DNA from: Steinernema hermaphroditum
Taxonomy: Eukaryota > Nematoda > Chromadorea > Rhabditida > Steinernematidae
Length of the DNA stretch: 64,000 bases
Direction of reading: 5' to 3'
NCBI GenBank assembly: GCA_030435675.1
Contig: CM059621.1
Span: 7,068,001-7,132,000 of the forward strand
This document shows positions 1 to 12,981 of the stretch, piece after piece; positions within the stretch are counted from its first letter, which is position 1; every line of letters begins with the position of its first letter. A program made the position numbers and the translations under genes. The notes under the pieces were generated by a model that did no database searches, was not told the DNA's origin, and saw only the letters and a list, made by a program, of their open reading frames with translations.

Positions 1-3000
1 ATTCGCTAAAATTGGCACTTCGAGTCGCTTAGAGTCCGACCGCCGAAAACAAATCAAAAGTCAAATCGTTTCGTAAATCACTCAGATTTATGAGATCCGT
101 TCGAGAGTCATTATTTCCTGGACCACTTTATAAGTTAGTCGCCAGGAAACTTATGGAATTTGCTCCAATATGGAATGTCTCTCGGCTGTAAGTAAGCGCG
201 CCATTTCATCGCTGACTTACCCCATAAAAATGGTGACGGATGACTTCATTCTGCGGGATCTGTTTGATCGCCCTACTTGCCGCCGCTTAGATCGAGACAA
301 AAGGCGACGGTGCTCGGGACACATTAGAGTGATTTATTTGAGCAAATTCAGAAACTTTAGAAAGCTTTGATTTCCGGTCGGTGAGAGAGTGCAAGTGGAA
401 TATTCCATCCGATAATTCTTCCGGTTTCCAAGCCTTCATTCATGTGATCTACACTTTGTACTTTGGCGTTTTCTGTTCGAGTTGTAGAGTTTCCCATATT
501 ATAGAACCTCACTGTTGGCTCCCGAACCCTCTTCTTTCCCATAGGGCCAACCAAGGCCCTCTTATGTCATCACCCAATCCCAGCACCACCACCACAAACA
601 GTCACACTTATTCGGCGCGGAGAGTGCTCGAGTTGACGAGTCCAATCTCGGCGCACTAATCGAATCAATCGCGTCGTCCCCTTGAGGTCACTTTCGCCCA
701 AACGAGGCTGGCTAATGGCCCGGAGTGGGTAGGGAACTCCGGCGCCCTTAGAACGCCCGAGATCGCCTCGGGCGGCCGCTACCGAAAGGCGTGCAGAAGC
801 GCGGTCGTTCGTCATTCGATCGCGTTTTCGTTCGCCTCTGGAATCCGTTCTGTCTTCTCGCGAATTCCGAAGTGACGCCGACGGCGGTGACAACAACGGA
901 CCCTGTCTTGTTTGTTTGTTTTCGACACTTTTGGCGATTGTGGAGGTGACCCGAATCCCACTGAAAGGTGAACTTCGACCTCGGAGATACCCCAATTTTA
1001 TGCTCATCTAGCGTGTCTCGGCTATCGATCCCCCGCCGGGAACCGGTCTGTTTCGTTTTGTTTAAGGTCGTGTTAAACTGCAAATATTAGAAATCGCCAA
1101 ATCGCGCTGAATCGGTGCATCAATCAAGTGGGTGTGGGTGATCGCTTCTGCTGTGGCGACGCAAAGAGAAGCGGTTGTTTCAGATTCTTATCTGTTTGTG
1201 TTGTTGGAGTGTTCGCATTGTTTTGAGCGTTATAGTTAGCGTGTTGATCGTAGATAATATACATGGATACTGTAGATTTCGTTTTTATGAAGCCCTAAGG
1301 AAACCTTTTCCGCCGATCGTGATGCCCCTCCCTAGAGCAACTTTTAGCACGCCCTAAACAGTCATCTAGACATGTTTGAAATACGAATATTGTCATCTTT
1401 CATAATGACATAATCAAAACAGCTGCTCGGGTAAATTAGGTTCGGTGGCCAAAAAGCGATCAAAGGTTTGAAAATCGGATAAACAGTCGTTTATCACTGG
1501 GCAGACACCTGTTTGGGGACCGAAGGTGTGACCGGAACCTCAAATAGTCACCTTTTCGGCCCTCTACCAGTTGTTTGGCCTTGTTTCTGGCTCTACTTTC
1601 TTGAAAAATGGAGCGTTCAAAGGCGAAAAGTAAGTTCTCCTGCTGTGTCTTGGAAGCTGACTCTAACACTTTGCTATCTCCCAAAGAAAGATCTCTTTCT
1701 AAAGAAACAATCATTCACCACGACGCCTTTCACTGATTCGTCTCATCCCTTCTGCTAAACCCTCCTAAGTCCCGGTCTTAAATTCCAATCAACCGGTGGC
1801 CTTTCCGGGCCCCAAACAAAGCGCTTTGTCGAATGTTTCAGTCGTCCAAACTCTATTAATCGCTCCTCATAATTCCGCCCTCCCCCTCGTCGGTCAAAGC
1901 AGGAAGCCGCGTCCCGTCATGTTGCTCTCGATTGTTGTTTCTATTGTCTTTTATTGCGTTTTGAAGACGCCTCGGCGCTTTGTCATCGCGCGCGGTGCGC
2001 AATCGACAGAAGGGACGAGAGGCGCGGAAGGGCCAATTTGGCGCGCCGCGAAAGTGCCGAAAAACGTCGCCAATTGGGGGAGGCGGCGGAGAGTCTCTTT
2101 TTTTCGCGCACTCCTTCTGTAGTCGGCGCCGTTTTCCGGTTCGTTGCCTGATCGGTTCTGTGTCGTTAGGGGCGTTTAGGGGTGCGTCTAAGCGGGAAAT
2201 GTTGATTGAATCATGCGGTTCGGTTCTTTCATTGAGCGTTGATTGGATCTTGTTTTGTGTTTTTGGAGATAAGCTTCGGGAAATGAATTTTGTGGGTTCG
2301 AATGGTTTGACTGACCTCGGAATAGAGAAGACGATGAGTGAAAAATGGTTTCTTTTAAGATCCAGCATAAGATAGCAACATCACAGTTGAATTCTCGTGG
2401 AGGATGTGTTTTCGGGCATCTTTTCATATCCTAAAAGATACCTCGTGATTTTTTGAGTGTTTACACTGAATCTGAATCAGAAATCGCGTATTGTATTTAC
2501 ATGTGTTCTCAGAAGTGACTCTTCATCAGCTTTTAATCTCGTGCCCTACCGAACGGTTCCCTTCTTGAGATGGAGGCGTCGTTTTTCTCGGCTTTGTCCC
2601 CTTATCTCTTTTCGTCAATTCAAAGAGAGCGTTCATTCTTCAAAACGCTTTGAGTGGCAGTTCCACTGATCACATCTCCAAACGTTTCAAATCACTTCCC
2701 CACGAGAAGAAGATGTCCACAAGTGACCCTCCCCTCCACTTCATCCACTTGTCACACATATCAAAACCAAGTCCCATCGCCCCTTTTTTGTCCTCTTTCT
2801 CATCAATAAATTAGCGAAGTCCTCGCGATGGTCTCCTCCATAGGTGCGCTTAATTATGGATGAGACGACTCGTTCGCCGCCTGTCACCGGGGGCAACTTC
2901 TCCCTTGGGTGCGTTCTTCGCTGGCGTTGATGATTATAGATTCGTTAGAGCAGTGGGGAGGAGGATAACGAGGATAGAAGTCTACAGAAATCAGAGATTA

Positions 3001-3128
3001 TCACTTTAATAAGGATGTGAATTTGAAAAGCTACCGATCGTGACAGTTCGTCCCATTGGCCGTTTATCTAGACAGCCTATCACCAATCACCACAGATCTT
3101 CCGACCCCCTCTTGATCAGCCTCCTTTC
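1..3128. other. Intergenic, no gene supported
   Basis: I see no convincing coding exon here. Open frames exist on both strands but none shows a recognisable domain or a chain of compatible splice sites. A GC-rich hairpin-capable stretch lies at about 749-770 (CGCCCGAG...CTCGGGCG). A possible start exon at 170-190 is followed directly by a strong donor-like GTAAGT, but no matching downstream exon was found. Confidence 0.5.
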
Positions 3129-3197
3129 GTGTGTATCTCTGTCCACCACAAATCCACGAAGACTCCATTAACTCGGCCCTTTTCAGAACCTTCGCTG

Positions 3198-3432
3198 ATG
3201 CAGAAGCTGACGACGTGGTTCGAAGATCGCCTCTCCTTGCGACGGCGTTCGTTCGCGCGGCGTTCGGACAAGAAGCCGGCGGCGGCCCCGCCTAAGGCCT
3301 CCCGCTCGGCGGCTCCGAAGATCCGCTACTCCGCGTCTTCCGTCGCCAGTCCACCGCCCGCTCCCCCGCCGCCCCTCTCAAAACCGACGGCCATCGCCCC
3401 GCCGCTTCCGGCGATGTCCCAGTCCGTGCAAG
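3198..3432 (+). CDS. Arg/Pro-rich first exon of unknown protein (candidate)
   Basis: This open exon starts at an ATG eleven bases after a TTTTCAG acceptor (ending 3186) and runs to a CAAG|GTTTG donor at 3432. It encodes about 78 residues that begin MQKLTTWFEDR, then basic (RRRSFARR) and then proline-rich with PPPAPPPP. The base composition rises sharply to GC-rich relative to the flanks, as in the certain exons of this window. It may be the 5' exon of the gene whose 3' exons lie at 5303-5965, because both are GC-rich and proline-rich, but the splice phases do not join directly, so an unseen middle exon would be needed. I do not recognise the family. Confidence 0.35.
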
Positions 3433-5302
3433 GTTTGTTTGTTTGTTTACTTAGGGCTCCGGGGAAAATCGGATGGCGCGCGGGAAAACAAGGGATGCTG
3501 ACTTTGCAGAGGAGTTCTGATGGTCCTTCGGGGCTTAACCTCGACGAAAAGTCCATTCGGAGGACTAAATCTGCCCATTCTGGGCTTTAATGAGCGTCTC
3601 TTGGCAACAAAGATGTCCCGATGCTCGGAAGAACAAAAGGTTCTTCCTGTTCTCCTTTTAAGGAACCCTACTTTGGGAGAACTCCAAAATTATTGCAAGA
3701 CTTTAAAATCCAGATTTTAGAGCACTCTTTTGGTTCTTAAAACTTCAAAGATCTCAAAAGTGCTTTTAAGTGTTAGCATTCTTATGCCCCCGGAAATAAA
3801 GTGATAGTGCCCTCGTTTTTCATAATTTCCACGACTTTGAATTCTACATATGCTTCTCCGCCATAGCTTCAAGGAGCGATATTCTTTTTCGAGTTTCCAA
3901 TTTCTGCCGTTCCCTTTAGCCAATCCAAAAAGGTTCTTTTGATACAACCCAGAGATGGGCATAAATTACTACATTGGTATGGCTACTCCGAGTCCGGACT
4001 GAAGTGAAGAACATTCATTTCTATTAATCTTAAATGGTGACCTTAATTCTCTCATTGGGTGGTTTATCCAAGTTAAGTATCGTTCCTACTCACGGCGACG
4101 GTGACACAGTGCTCCCAATGTGTGATCCTAATCCTGAAGGCACCCTATTCACGGAGCATCGAAATTTTCAGGGTTAAGCATGTTACCATAGTATGGATTG
4201 ATATAAGATGTCGTATAGCTGGTTCAAATAAGTTCACCTTTTTCTTCTCCATTCCACCCTTTCCACCCTCAAACAACTCACATTGTGGTCCCAATCAGTC
4301 AGTCACTGCCTAATCAACCCTGACTTCCGCTTCCTTTGTCGTCCCCAACTCCCTTAATCACTTTATCTTCCCGGAAGTCGCAACAAACGAACCCCGGCAG
4401 GAGTCCCTCGGAAGTCCGTTTCGCTCTTTTCGGTCGCCAATTGGTTCTATCAAATTAGAGTGCATTAGCGGGTCTCGAAACGAAGCAAACGAAGTCCATT
4501 AGCATCCGTTATTTGTTCTGCGCAGGGGAGTAATTGCTTTTCGCGCGGAGACCTTCGCCCTGAGGAATTCGATGAACCACTGGAAATCCGATCCTGCGCC
4601 CAGAGAGAGCGTCCCGCGGTAATCCTGCTCGTTTTAGGCGATTTGCTCACGACTTCGTGGAGTGGTTCTGCCACCATGAGCGGATCTCTGCGCAGCACTC
4701 GACAGGTAGGCACTGAGATCTGGGATCTGTTCTAATGAGGGGCGCTCTAGAAGATACGGACGAATCCGTGGATCACTCGGGAGCAGTTCTCGACGTCCAC
4801 TCTGATGGGCAACAGTTTCTACAGGACCATAAACGAGGCGAAGCGATTCGACAGTTTGGACGTCTCCACATGCAGTTCGGGATATGGAAGTCAGGACAGC
4901 AGGTAGGACTATACCTTGAACGTGGATTGCACGGTTCTCTAGGGCACCTCCGTGTACATAAGAGACCCATAAAATGTCGCAAACAACACAATTAGATTTG
5001 ATGTTACATGGTCTAGCCTTACCGTACCCCAACAATCTCTGGCAGGGTCGAAGGGCAATTTCTCTTTCCGCAACAATAGGCGGTCGTGCTAGGAATAAGG
5101 CCCGTTTCTAGATGTTACATCGTCTAGCCTTAGGGTACCCCAATGCTTAGAATGCCAGGCAGGGTCGGAGGATGATTTCTACACCTTTTGTGGTTCGTTC
5201 TTAGGTACACTGTCATAGAGCTCCTGTTTTAGTTTGATAGCTAAAGGCGCAGATTTCCTCATCCTAGTCGACATGGACCGTCCTGATCCTCGCCCATTGC
5301 AG
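3433..5302 (+). other. Intron or intergenic stretch
   Basis: No exon is clearly supported. A possible short exon ends at 4903 with CAGCAG|GTAGGA. The 3' part carries a direct repeat annotated separately. Confidence 0.4.
4992..5180 (+). repeat. Direct repeat, two copies about 113 bp apart
   Basis: The segments at about 4992-5062 and 5107-5180 share GATGTTACAT, then GTCTAGCCTTA, then GTACCCCAA, then GGCAGGGTCG with interspersed substitutions and small indels. The first copy contains the TACCGTA heptamer, which is TAGGGTA in the second. Confidence 0.8.
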
Positions 5303-5965
5303 CCCCGAATGCTCCGTGCACTCCCCGGACTGGCAGCCGTCGTCGAAGCTGACCATCGGGACGACTTTCCGGGACGTCGCCGTCGACTGCCACTCAATCG
5401 ACGTCGACGAGGCGCTGTGCCTTGACGAAGAGGTCGCCGCTGTCGACGACGAAGCCATCTACCACGAGATCGAGTCCTACAACCGCCTCTCCATGCAGTG
5501 GGACGACGACGGCTTCCGGCTGGTCTCGACACGATCGGAGGTCCCGCCGCGCGCCGAATCGCCCATCTATGCGCAGCCCTTCGAGGTGTTTCCCGACGAC
5601 GACTGGGCGCAGTGCTCTACAGTATCCAGCTCGTTCACGCGTCTCCACGAGAACGTCTACGCGGAGGTCGGCGGCGTCGTGGCGAGACCGAAGCCGCAGT
5701 TTCACCCGCCGCCGCCCCCGGCCGTCGACTTTAGCGACGAGGAGGTGGAGAAGGAGATGAAGTTCCTCGAGGAGCTTGACCAACAGATCGCCGAGCTCAA
5801 GGTGAGCGAGCCGACTACGGTAGTCTTGACGGCCGATGGTCCTTTCAGGCGCAGAGCTCCGCGATCGAGCAGCTCGTTGCCGAGGCGCGTTGCCGTCGCC
5901 AGTACCGGACCCTCCACTACCCGATCCCCATGTTCCTGAGCAATACGTTCGAGCTGTCGCTCTGA
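5303..5965 (+). CDS. Proline-rich acidic coiled-coil protein, 3' exons
   Basis: Two exons are clear: about 5303-5801 (acceptor TTGCAG ending 5302) and 5849-5965, joined over a 47-nt intron (AAG|GTGAGC ... CTTTCAG|GCG). The encoded C-terminal region is about 204 residues. It contains an acidic segment rich in Asp and Glu, a proline run (HPPPPPPAVDF), then a helical, Glu/Lys/Leu-rich stretch EEVEKEMKFLEEL that should form a coiled coil, and ends in NTFELSL. The 5' end is unresolved; an alternative acceptor (CCTAG, 5267) would add twelve residues. No catalytic motif is visible and I do not recognise the family. Composition suggests a scaffold or adaptor, which is inference. Confidence 0.65.
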
Positions 5966-6254
5966 CCTCGGTCGCCTCCCCGATACTCACCCTCGGTGCA
6001 CCCTCTCGAAGACCCCTCGAGGCCCATTCACTTCCCTCCTGCTGGCGTCCAGCGCTTTTCAGAGTTTAACCGCTTTCCTAGTCCGATGTATCATATGCAG
6101 ATTGTATTCATTCAAATATTTACCCTTTTCCTTTTGATCTTCTTCTGATCTCCACTCGCCGGTCGACTACGGTAGCCCGCGAGTTCGAGATTCTTGTACG
6201 TTTGTTCGTTTTCGCTGTCGTCTCTCAGAGCCTCTTCTTGTCAGTTTTATATGG

Positions 6255-6602
6255 ATGATGATAAAGAAATTATTATGCACGTTGCAGACATCCGCTGAGA
6301 CAGAGACAGTCCGACAGACAGGTTGCAGTCAGGAGGAGATCATTTGTAACTCAGAGACAATGCAGGAGCAGTCCGACTCCGCTGAACCCGTCGCACTGAA
6401 CTGGGTCGAAGAGATCCTGAGTCCCGTGGTCTTCGGTGCCTTCATCGTCTACTTCGGCTCCGCACTCTCTAAGGGAGGAAACTCAGCGACTCTGCCGCCG
6501 TTCGTCCTCTTCATCTGCTTCATCATCTCCATCCTGTGGCTCATCATGGAGAACTCCGACTTCTTCCCGCGCAACGATTCGGTCACTGTTCACGATGATT
6601 AG
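6255..6602 (+). CDS. Small two-helix membrane protein, unknown
   Basis: This uninterrupted frame encodes 115 residues from the ATG at 6255, or 80 residues from a second ATG at 6360. Two hydrophobic helices are evident: ILSPVVFGAFIVYFG and PPFVLFICFIISILWLIM, separated by a short Gly/Ser loop. The tail is acidic and ends VTVHDD. The upstream 110 bases have coding-like Ser/Thr/Gln content but could be 5' UTR, so the shorter form is equally possible. It is convergent with gdh-1; the two stop codons are 87 bases apart. No family recognised. Confidence 0.6.
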   Translation: MMIKKLLCTLQTSAETETVRQTGCSQEEIICNSETMQEQSDSAEPVALNWVEEILSPVVFGAFIVYFGSALSKGGNSATLPPFVLFICFIISILWLIMENSDFFPRNDSVTVHDD

Positions 6603-6689
6603 GCATGTGAAAGAATAAACGATGTGAATTAAGACGGTAAACATAAGGTGATTTAATTAGTCATTAGGATAATCATGGCACTAACTAAT

Positions 6690-8447
<1,758 letters not shown>

Positions 8448-9307
8448 ATTTGGACCGCCGCTGAAACAAGACTAAAATTTCGATGGTTGCATGGATCGTT
8501 CATATCTCGGCGGCTCGAGCGGGGGGGGGGACTCAAACTGAGTACACGCAAGAACCGAAAGTGCGCCGCACTATCACGTGGAAATTCACCTAGAAATGCA
8601 AATACGATCGGCTTACGAGAGATACGAAAGCAAAAATGAACGAAAAGGGACCTTCTGCAATTTAGACAAGATTTTTGCAAAACGAGACGCTTGCAAGTAG
8701 ACATTTCTCTTGCACATTATTCCTCGCTGACAACTCCGTCTCGATGAGGGGAGCAGACCGTAATAATCTTCCCAGAAAAAAAAGAGTCCTGCCACTCTCC
8801 TCATTTTGAAACATTCGGTTTGTCCGAAGAAGGAAAGTTCCCTCGTTCAACTTCTCTGAAAATTCGATATTTGCGTAATAATGAACGTAGGTAGACCATT
8901 TCACAGAAACTAGCATCGTGCTCAGTCCATTTCTCCTAGAATTCCTAGATCATTGAGCGCACATTACAGATAACACTAACAAAAGCATAGCGCCCATCAG
9001 CGAGTTAGACAGTTGTCTGCGACAGATGCCTATCGGCATATCTAGATAAGAAATCATAACAAATGCGGCGAAAGGTGGGTGACCTTATATACAAACATAT
9101 CGGAACAAATACACATTCGCAGCGGATGACTTTTTTCCATCCCTCGCTCGACAGCCGACCTGGCACTAAAAATTATAAACTGCAGATATGACGAACGCTG
9201 CAGAAACGATACATAAAATACATGTGCAAGTTGAAGCTGTTGAAGCAACTCTTTATTTGATACTTGGGAACGAGTTCAAACATTCGTTCACATCGTTTAT
9301 ATATACC
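8448..9307. other. Intergenic between gdh-1 5' end and MSP-gene 3' end
   Basis: Holds the gdh-1 promoter region, including a run of ten or more G residues near 8520-8531. No exon is supported. Confidence 0.6.
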
Positions 9308-9959
9308 CTAAGCAGCTGGAGCGGCGGGAGCGGCCGCAGGGGCAGCGGCAGGAGCTGCGGCAGCGGGAGCTGCAGCCGGAGCAGCGGCTGAGGTAGCGGC
9401 TGAGGTAGCGGCGGGCGTTCCATCTTCCTTCTCAAAAGATACAGCGATACGCTTCACTCCATCGGGCTTCGTCGCAGTTGTCCACACTTGACGAGCGGGC
9501 TTCTGTTCCGCCGACTTGACATGGTATAAAGCGAAGAAGTGCTTTCCATTCTCAGGAACAGTTCCGTTCTTCGGGGTTAACGTAATCTTGATGGTGACAG
9601 TCTGCTCTCCGTCGACGAATCCGAGTGGCGGACGAACGCGGAAGAAATCGTTCGACGTGCATTTCACCTGAACATTGAGTATGTTTGTTGGAATCTCGGA
9701 GAAAAGCTGTGCAAACCTTGAAAGAATGACGATCCTTGGTGGTGTTGGTGAGTTTCAGGTCGATGGTGGTCGTTCCTTCGTGCAGCTTGTCGCCCTTGAA
9801 CGCAAGTTTTGTCTCAGGTTCAATTTTGAGCTGGAACGCTGGCTCATCCGGACGATTCATAAGGCTTGGACCCGTGAGAACGCTCTTCGGTGGAGCAATA
9901 CAGGACACAGGGGCCGCAGGAGGAGCGGTCGCTGGAGCGGGTGGAGCAGTGGTAGCCAT
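9308..9959 (-). CDS. MSP-domain protein
   Basis: Two exons, 9717-9959 and 9308-9667, separated by a 49-nt intron, encode 200 residues. After a Pro/Ala-rich N-terminus (ATTAPPAPATAPPAAP) comes a major sperm protein / VAP-type beta-sandwich of about 110 residues: it shows FKGDKLHEGTTTIDLKLTN, then FFRVRPPLGFVDGEQTVTI, which matches the MSP fold pattern of an Ig-like seven-strand domain. The C-terminus is an unusual Ala/Pro low-complexity tail of about 35 residues. MSP-domain proteins act in sperm cytoskeleton or as FFAT-type adaptors; which applies cannot be told here. The Ala tail is encoded by a GC-rich GCx repeat and is probably variable in length. There is no membrane anchor, unlike VAP proteins. 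Confidence 0.9.
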
Positions 9960-10548
9960 CTTCTCTTCCGGTCAGTGGGCCAGTTGAGATTTTCAGGAAC
10001 GTGAGGGAGATCACCTTCCAGTAGGACGTCCAGAGGTAGGACTGACTTAAATAGCCATCGGGCGACCATTTAGAGGTCTCGTCTGAAACGAGACTGTCTG
10101 AATCGTAAGTGTCGAAAACAACACCGCGAAGCACTAAAAACGCTGGGTTTTTTTAAACAAAACCGAAGCAGTTTTGTGGCGCGAGTATCAAGATAAACTA
10201 CTGCATTAATTCGCTGACACGTCAAGCACAAGAAATGCTCAAAACGAATCTGAACATGCGGAAAAAAATAAATAAAATTGAATGCGGAAACAACGATCGC
10301 CACAATAAGGAAAATTGCGAGAGGAAAGGGTAAACACCTTGGCGCGCGAGTTTCGCGACTTCGCCACTGAACTAAAGGATGTAACGAGAAAAACAAAGTG
10401 AACATTTCGGACAGTCTGAAAAGTGCATAATTGTGCGCGAACTACTTTACAGACTGTCTCAACTGTCTCTTTTGACACGCCCTCTACAAATGAACTAAAT
10501 TCTGCAAAACCCCATTTCAATTCATACACTCGCCAGAGAGCGGTCGGA
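9960..10548. promoter_or_regulatory. Divergent intergenic region with imperfect inverted repeat
   Basis: This 589-bp region separates two divergently transcribed genes and must hold both promoters. It carries GGACAGTCTGA (about 10408-10419) and, 30 bases on, its inverted partner CAGACTGTCTC (10450-10460), plus AGACTGTCTG at 10091-10100. The same arrangement recurs at 32317-32355. Confidence 0.5.
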
Positions 10549-11077
10549 ATGAGCAAACGAAGAATAAAGCCCAGTTCGGAGTCAAGATCGCGCGGCGCTG
10601 AACCGAAGACGAACAGCGATGGTAATTACTTCCCCTTTCTAGAAGAAATCACTAACTCTTCCAGGTAATACCGAAAAATCGCAAGAAGACGTGGAGAACA
10701 TCGTCGACGTACTGATACACTGCAACCGGATTCTGCGCAGCTTCAGCAGAACGCATCGCGACGACATCGATCTCCTCATCGGCATCACACGGAGGGAAAA
10801 GCGTCCGAAGATCGCGATCTCCTTCGTGACAACGGAATCTTCTCAGGACTCCGAGGCATCGGCGCTGCCAACGTCGCAGGATTCGTTCGTTCACGACGAC
10901 TCCAGATGTCTTTGCTGCAAGATGCCGATTGGGAAGTCGAAGGAGCTCGACGAGTCCAGTGGAAGACAGTCGATTCCACTCTCGCAGATCCCGACAGCAC
11001 GAGAAATCACGCAGGGATTCGGAACGGGAGAGCAGCGTTTGGTTGCCGAGATACATTCACTGAAAACGTCCATATAA
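10549..11077 (+). CDS. Unknown 161-residue protein
   Basis: Exons 10549-10621 and 10665-11077 join over a 43-nt intron in phase 1. The product starts MSKRRIKPSSESRSRGAEP (basic, serine-rich), continues with a helical stretch (DVENIVDVLIHCNRILRSF) and ends with a segment containing two CxxC-like cysteines (SRCLCCKMPIG). There is no signal peptide or membrane helix. I do not recognise the family. The cysteine pair alone is not enough for a zinc-finger call. Confidence 0.6.
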
Positions 11078-11530
11078 GCTATAAAGAATATCGAGTTATA
11101 GCCCGAGTTATAAAGAATATCGCACACAGACCTCAAAGACTTGTTTGTGCAATTATGATCGGCAATATCTGGCATTCATGTTGCCCGCATGATGTTCAGT
11201 GCTACGCATTCCACCAGAGATATGCAAAGCCGTCCGAAGACCGACTTTGGACTGATCGAACCATTGACTTCTGTCTGATTTCACCAACATTTTCATCGCC
11301 CCTCAAACAGTCCTCTGTGGAAGGTTCGAAACGATTTGAGGACCTTTTTGCTTGCGGCGGTGTCCCTTTACGCAGTGCATGCTCAACCGCTCTCCACTGT
11401 TCGGCAGTTACCATATAGTGCATGTAGACAAAGGTACGGGACCATGTCTCAATCGTAGACACAGGCTTCTGTTGCAAATCACCAGACCCTCATTCCACAT
11501 CTCCTCTGTTAGACCATTCGGTTGTGTGCG
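11078..11530 (+). other. Intergenic
   Basis: Nothing recognised. It contains the duplicated short word ATAAAGAATATCG (near 11081-11123) and the promoter of the following gene. Confidence 0.5.
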
Positions 11531-12869
11531 ATGGCATCTCGACTATTTTCTCTGTGGCTTCTGCTCTTGCTCATCAGTCGAGTTTCCTCTAACGACGTAC
11601 AGTATATACGGTAAATCCGATGTATTTTCCTGACAAATTTTCACTGTTCAAATTTTAGTGAAATCGAAGCAGGAACAGGCGAGAAGGAATACCTGATCCT
11701 CGCGACTAAAGACGATAAACTCAGCTTTAAATTGAATATCGACCTCGCTGAATGTCGAAATTATGTTTCGTAAGTGCATATCTATCTTCGTTTTTCATTA
11801 TTATTTTACTGAAAAAAATTTAGACGAGTTTGTCTCTGCTACAAGACGCCCAACATGAATAGTAAAATTATGAATTTCTTCGACTGTCCACGCGACGAAG
11901 CCGTGTGCCTCTGGATTGACAACTTGGATAAATTCCCCAGCAGCATTCCGATGTATTTTGGTGCCTGCCACGTCCATCGCGTGAATCAATTCGATCTGAG
12001 GCATTGGACCAAAGATCTGTTCAGCTTGAAGGCGATACATGTGCAGTTGAATGCGCGAAGCAATAGGATCCATATCGACCGTTTGGACGATGAACTCCCG
12101 GTGGAAGATGAGCAAAATCCAAGCAAGTTCGGTCGATATGCGTCACCGGTCAGCCGTTACGACGTTTTTGACCCTTGGTGTAATGATACAGTAAGTGAAA
12201 AGGTATTTCGATCATATATCTCTGTATTCATGCTCAGGTTGGAGTCTATCGAGTGAGATTTATCTCTCTTCCATGGCACTGTCCAGCTAAATTCGAGTTG
12301 CTCAATTCACGTGTGGTCGATTTGCGTAATGTGAGTGTCCACAGAGGAGATGCATCGCGGACGTGGGAGATTATGTCCTACAAACAGTATCAAGACAAGA
12401 ATCTAGGACAATCTACGACGCCGAAGGAGATTACGTCCTACAAACAGTATCCAGACAAGAATCTAGTACAATCTACAACGCCGAAACTAGAGAACACAAC
12501 GATGACTGCATCATCGATGACTATGGAACCCGACGAGAGATTGCAGAAGGAGGAAGCAGTTGCAGAAGTAGAGTTGACGCATCTATTTATTCCAATCACA
12601 GTAATTTGCGCCTTTACAACGTGAGTTACATAAAATGAAGACTTCTAATGGAATGTTTTAGGGTCACGTTCGCTTATGGGACTATCGGAATGTCGATGTG
12701 GAAGAGATGGTGCTGTTTTGGCAGAATTGATTCGAATCAGCGGTGTCACGGTGTCGCTGACGACACGTTCTACCGCTATTTCACCCTTATTACCGTCTTT
12801 TACGTTCTCTGCAATGCGGCTTTGCTTCTGCCCACTATCCTTACATATGGCTTCATAATGGTAAAATAA
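11531..12869 (+). CDS. Unknown membrane protein with signal peptide and 20-residue tandem repeat
   Basis: Five exons (11531-11610, 11659-11769, 11824-12190, 12238-12620, 12662-12869) keep one frame and give 382 residues. Residues 1-20 (MASRLFSLWLLLLLISRVSS) form a signal peptide. The lumenal or extracellular part contains several cysteines (RVCLCYK, FDCPRDEAVCLW, HWTKDLFSLKAIHV). A 20-codon unit is repeated twice in tandem, then a Thr/Met/Glu-rich stalk follows. Two hydrophobic segments lie near the end: LFIPITVICAFTTVTFAYGT, interrupted by the last intron, and YRYFTLITVFYVLCNAALLL. The last splice (phase 2) confirms the frame: it joins the first hydrophobic segment smoothly. No family recognised. 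Confidence 0.7.
12367..12486 (+). repeat. 60-bp in-frame tandem repeat, two units
   Basis: Units 12367-12426 and 12427-12486 differ at only six positions. They encode repeats beginning EI(M/T)SYKQY and ending QSTTPK. The period is a multiple of three, so copy-number change would keep the frame. Confidence 0.95.
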
Positions 12870-12894
12870 ATCGGCATGTATTCTGGCTGACTTA

Positions 12895-12981
12895 TGTCGC
12901 ATAAGAAGGAATTGGATGACGTTTGTGTGCGAAATTGCAGTTCCTGAGAGACGTATTGGTGATGATCGATTAGTCCAGGAC
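12895..12981 (+). repeat. Dispersed repeat, copy A
   Basis: This stretch (TGTCGCATAAGAAGGAATTG ... GATTAGTCCA) aligns with two separated half copies, 14898-14944 and 18884-18935, that together make copy B. It also contains GACGTATTGGTGATGATCGA matching the right half of copy B with few differences. Confidence 0.8.

Noticed and set aside
3198..5965. One gene joining the Arg/Pro-rich exon directly to the 5303 exon
   Set aside because: Donor phase 1 does not fit acceptor phase 2 at 5303 or phase 0 at 5268; kept as two separate calls.
8520..8531. G-run as a G-quadruplex or regulatory element
   Set aside because: A single uninterrupted G tract gives no evidence of function.
12363..12727. Alternative frame for the tandem-repeat exon, ending with HVRLWDYRNVDVEEM
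   Set aside because: It would need a 14-nt intron to join upstream. The other frame is continuous and joins the last exon in phase 2 to give two membrane helices.
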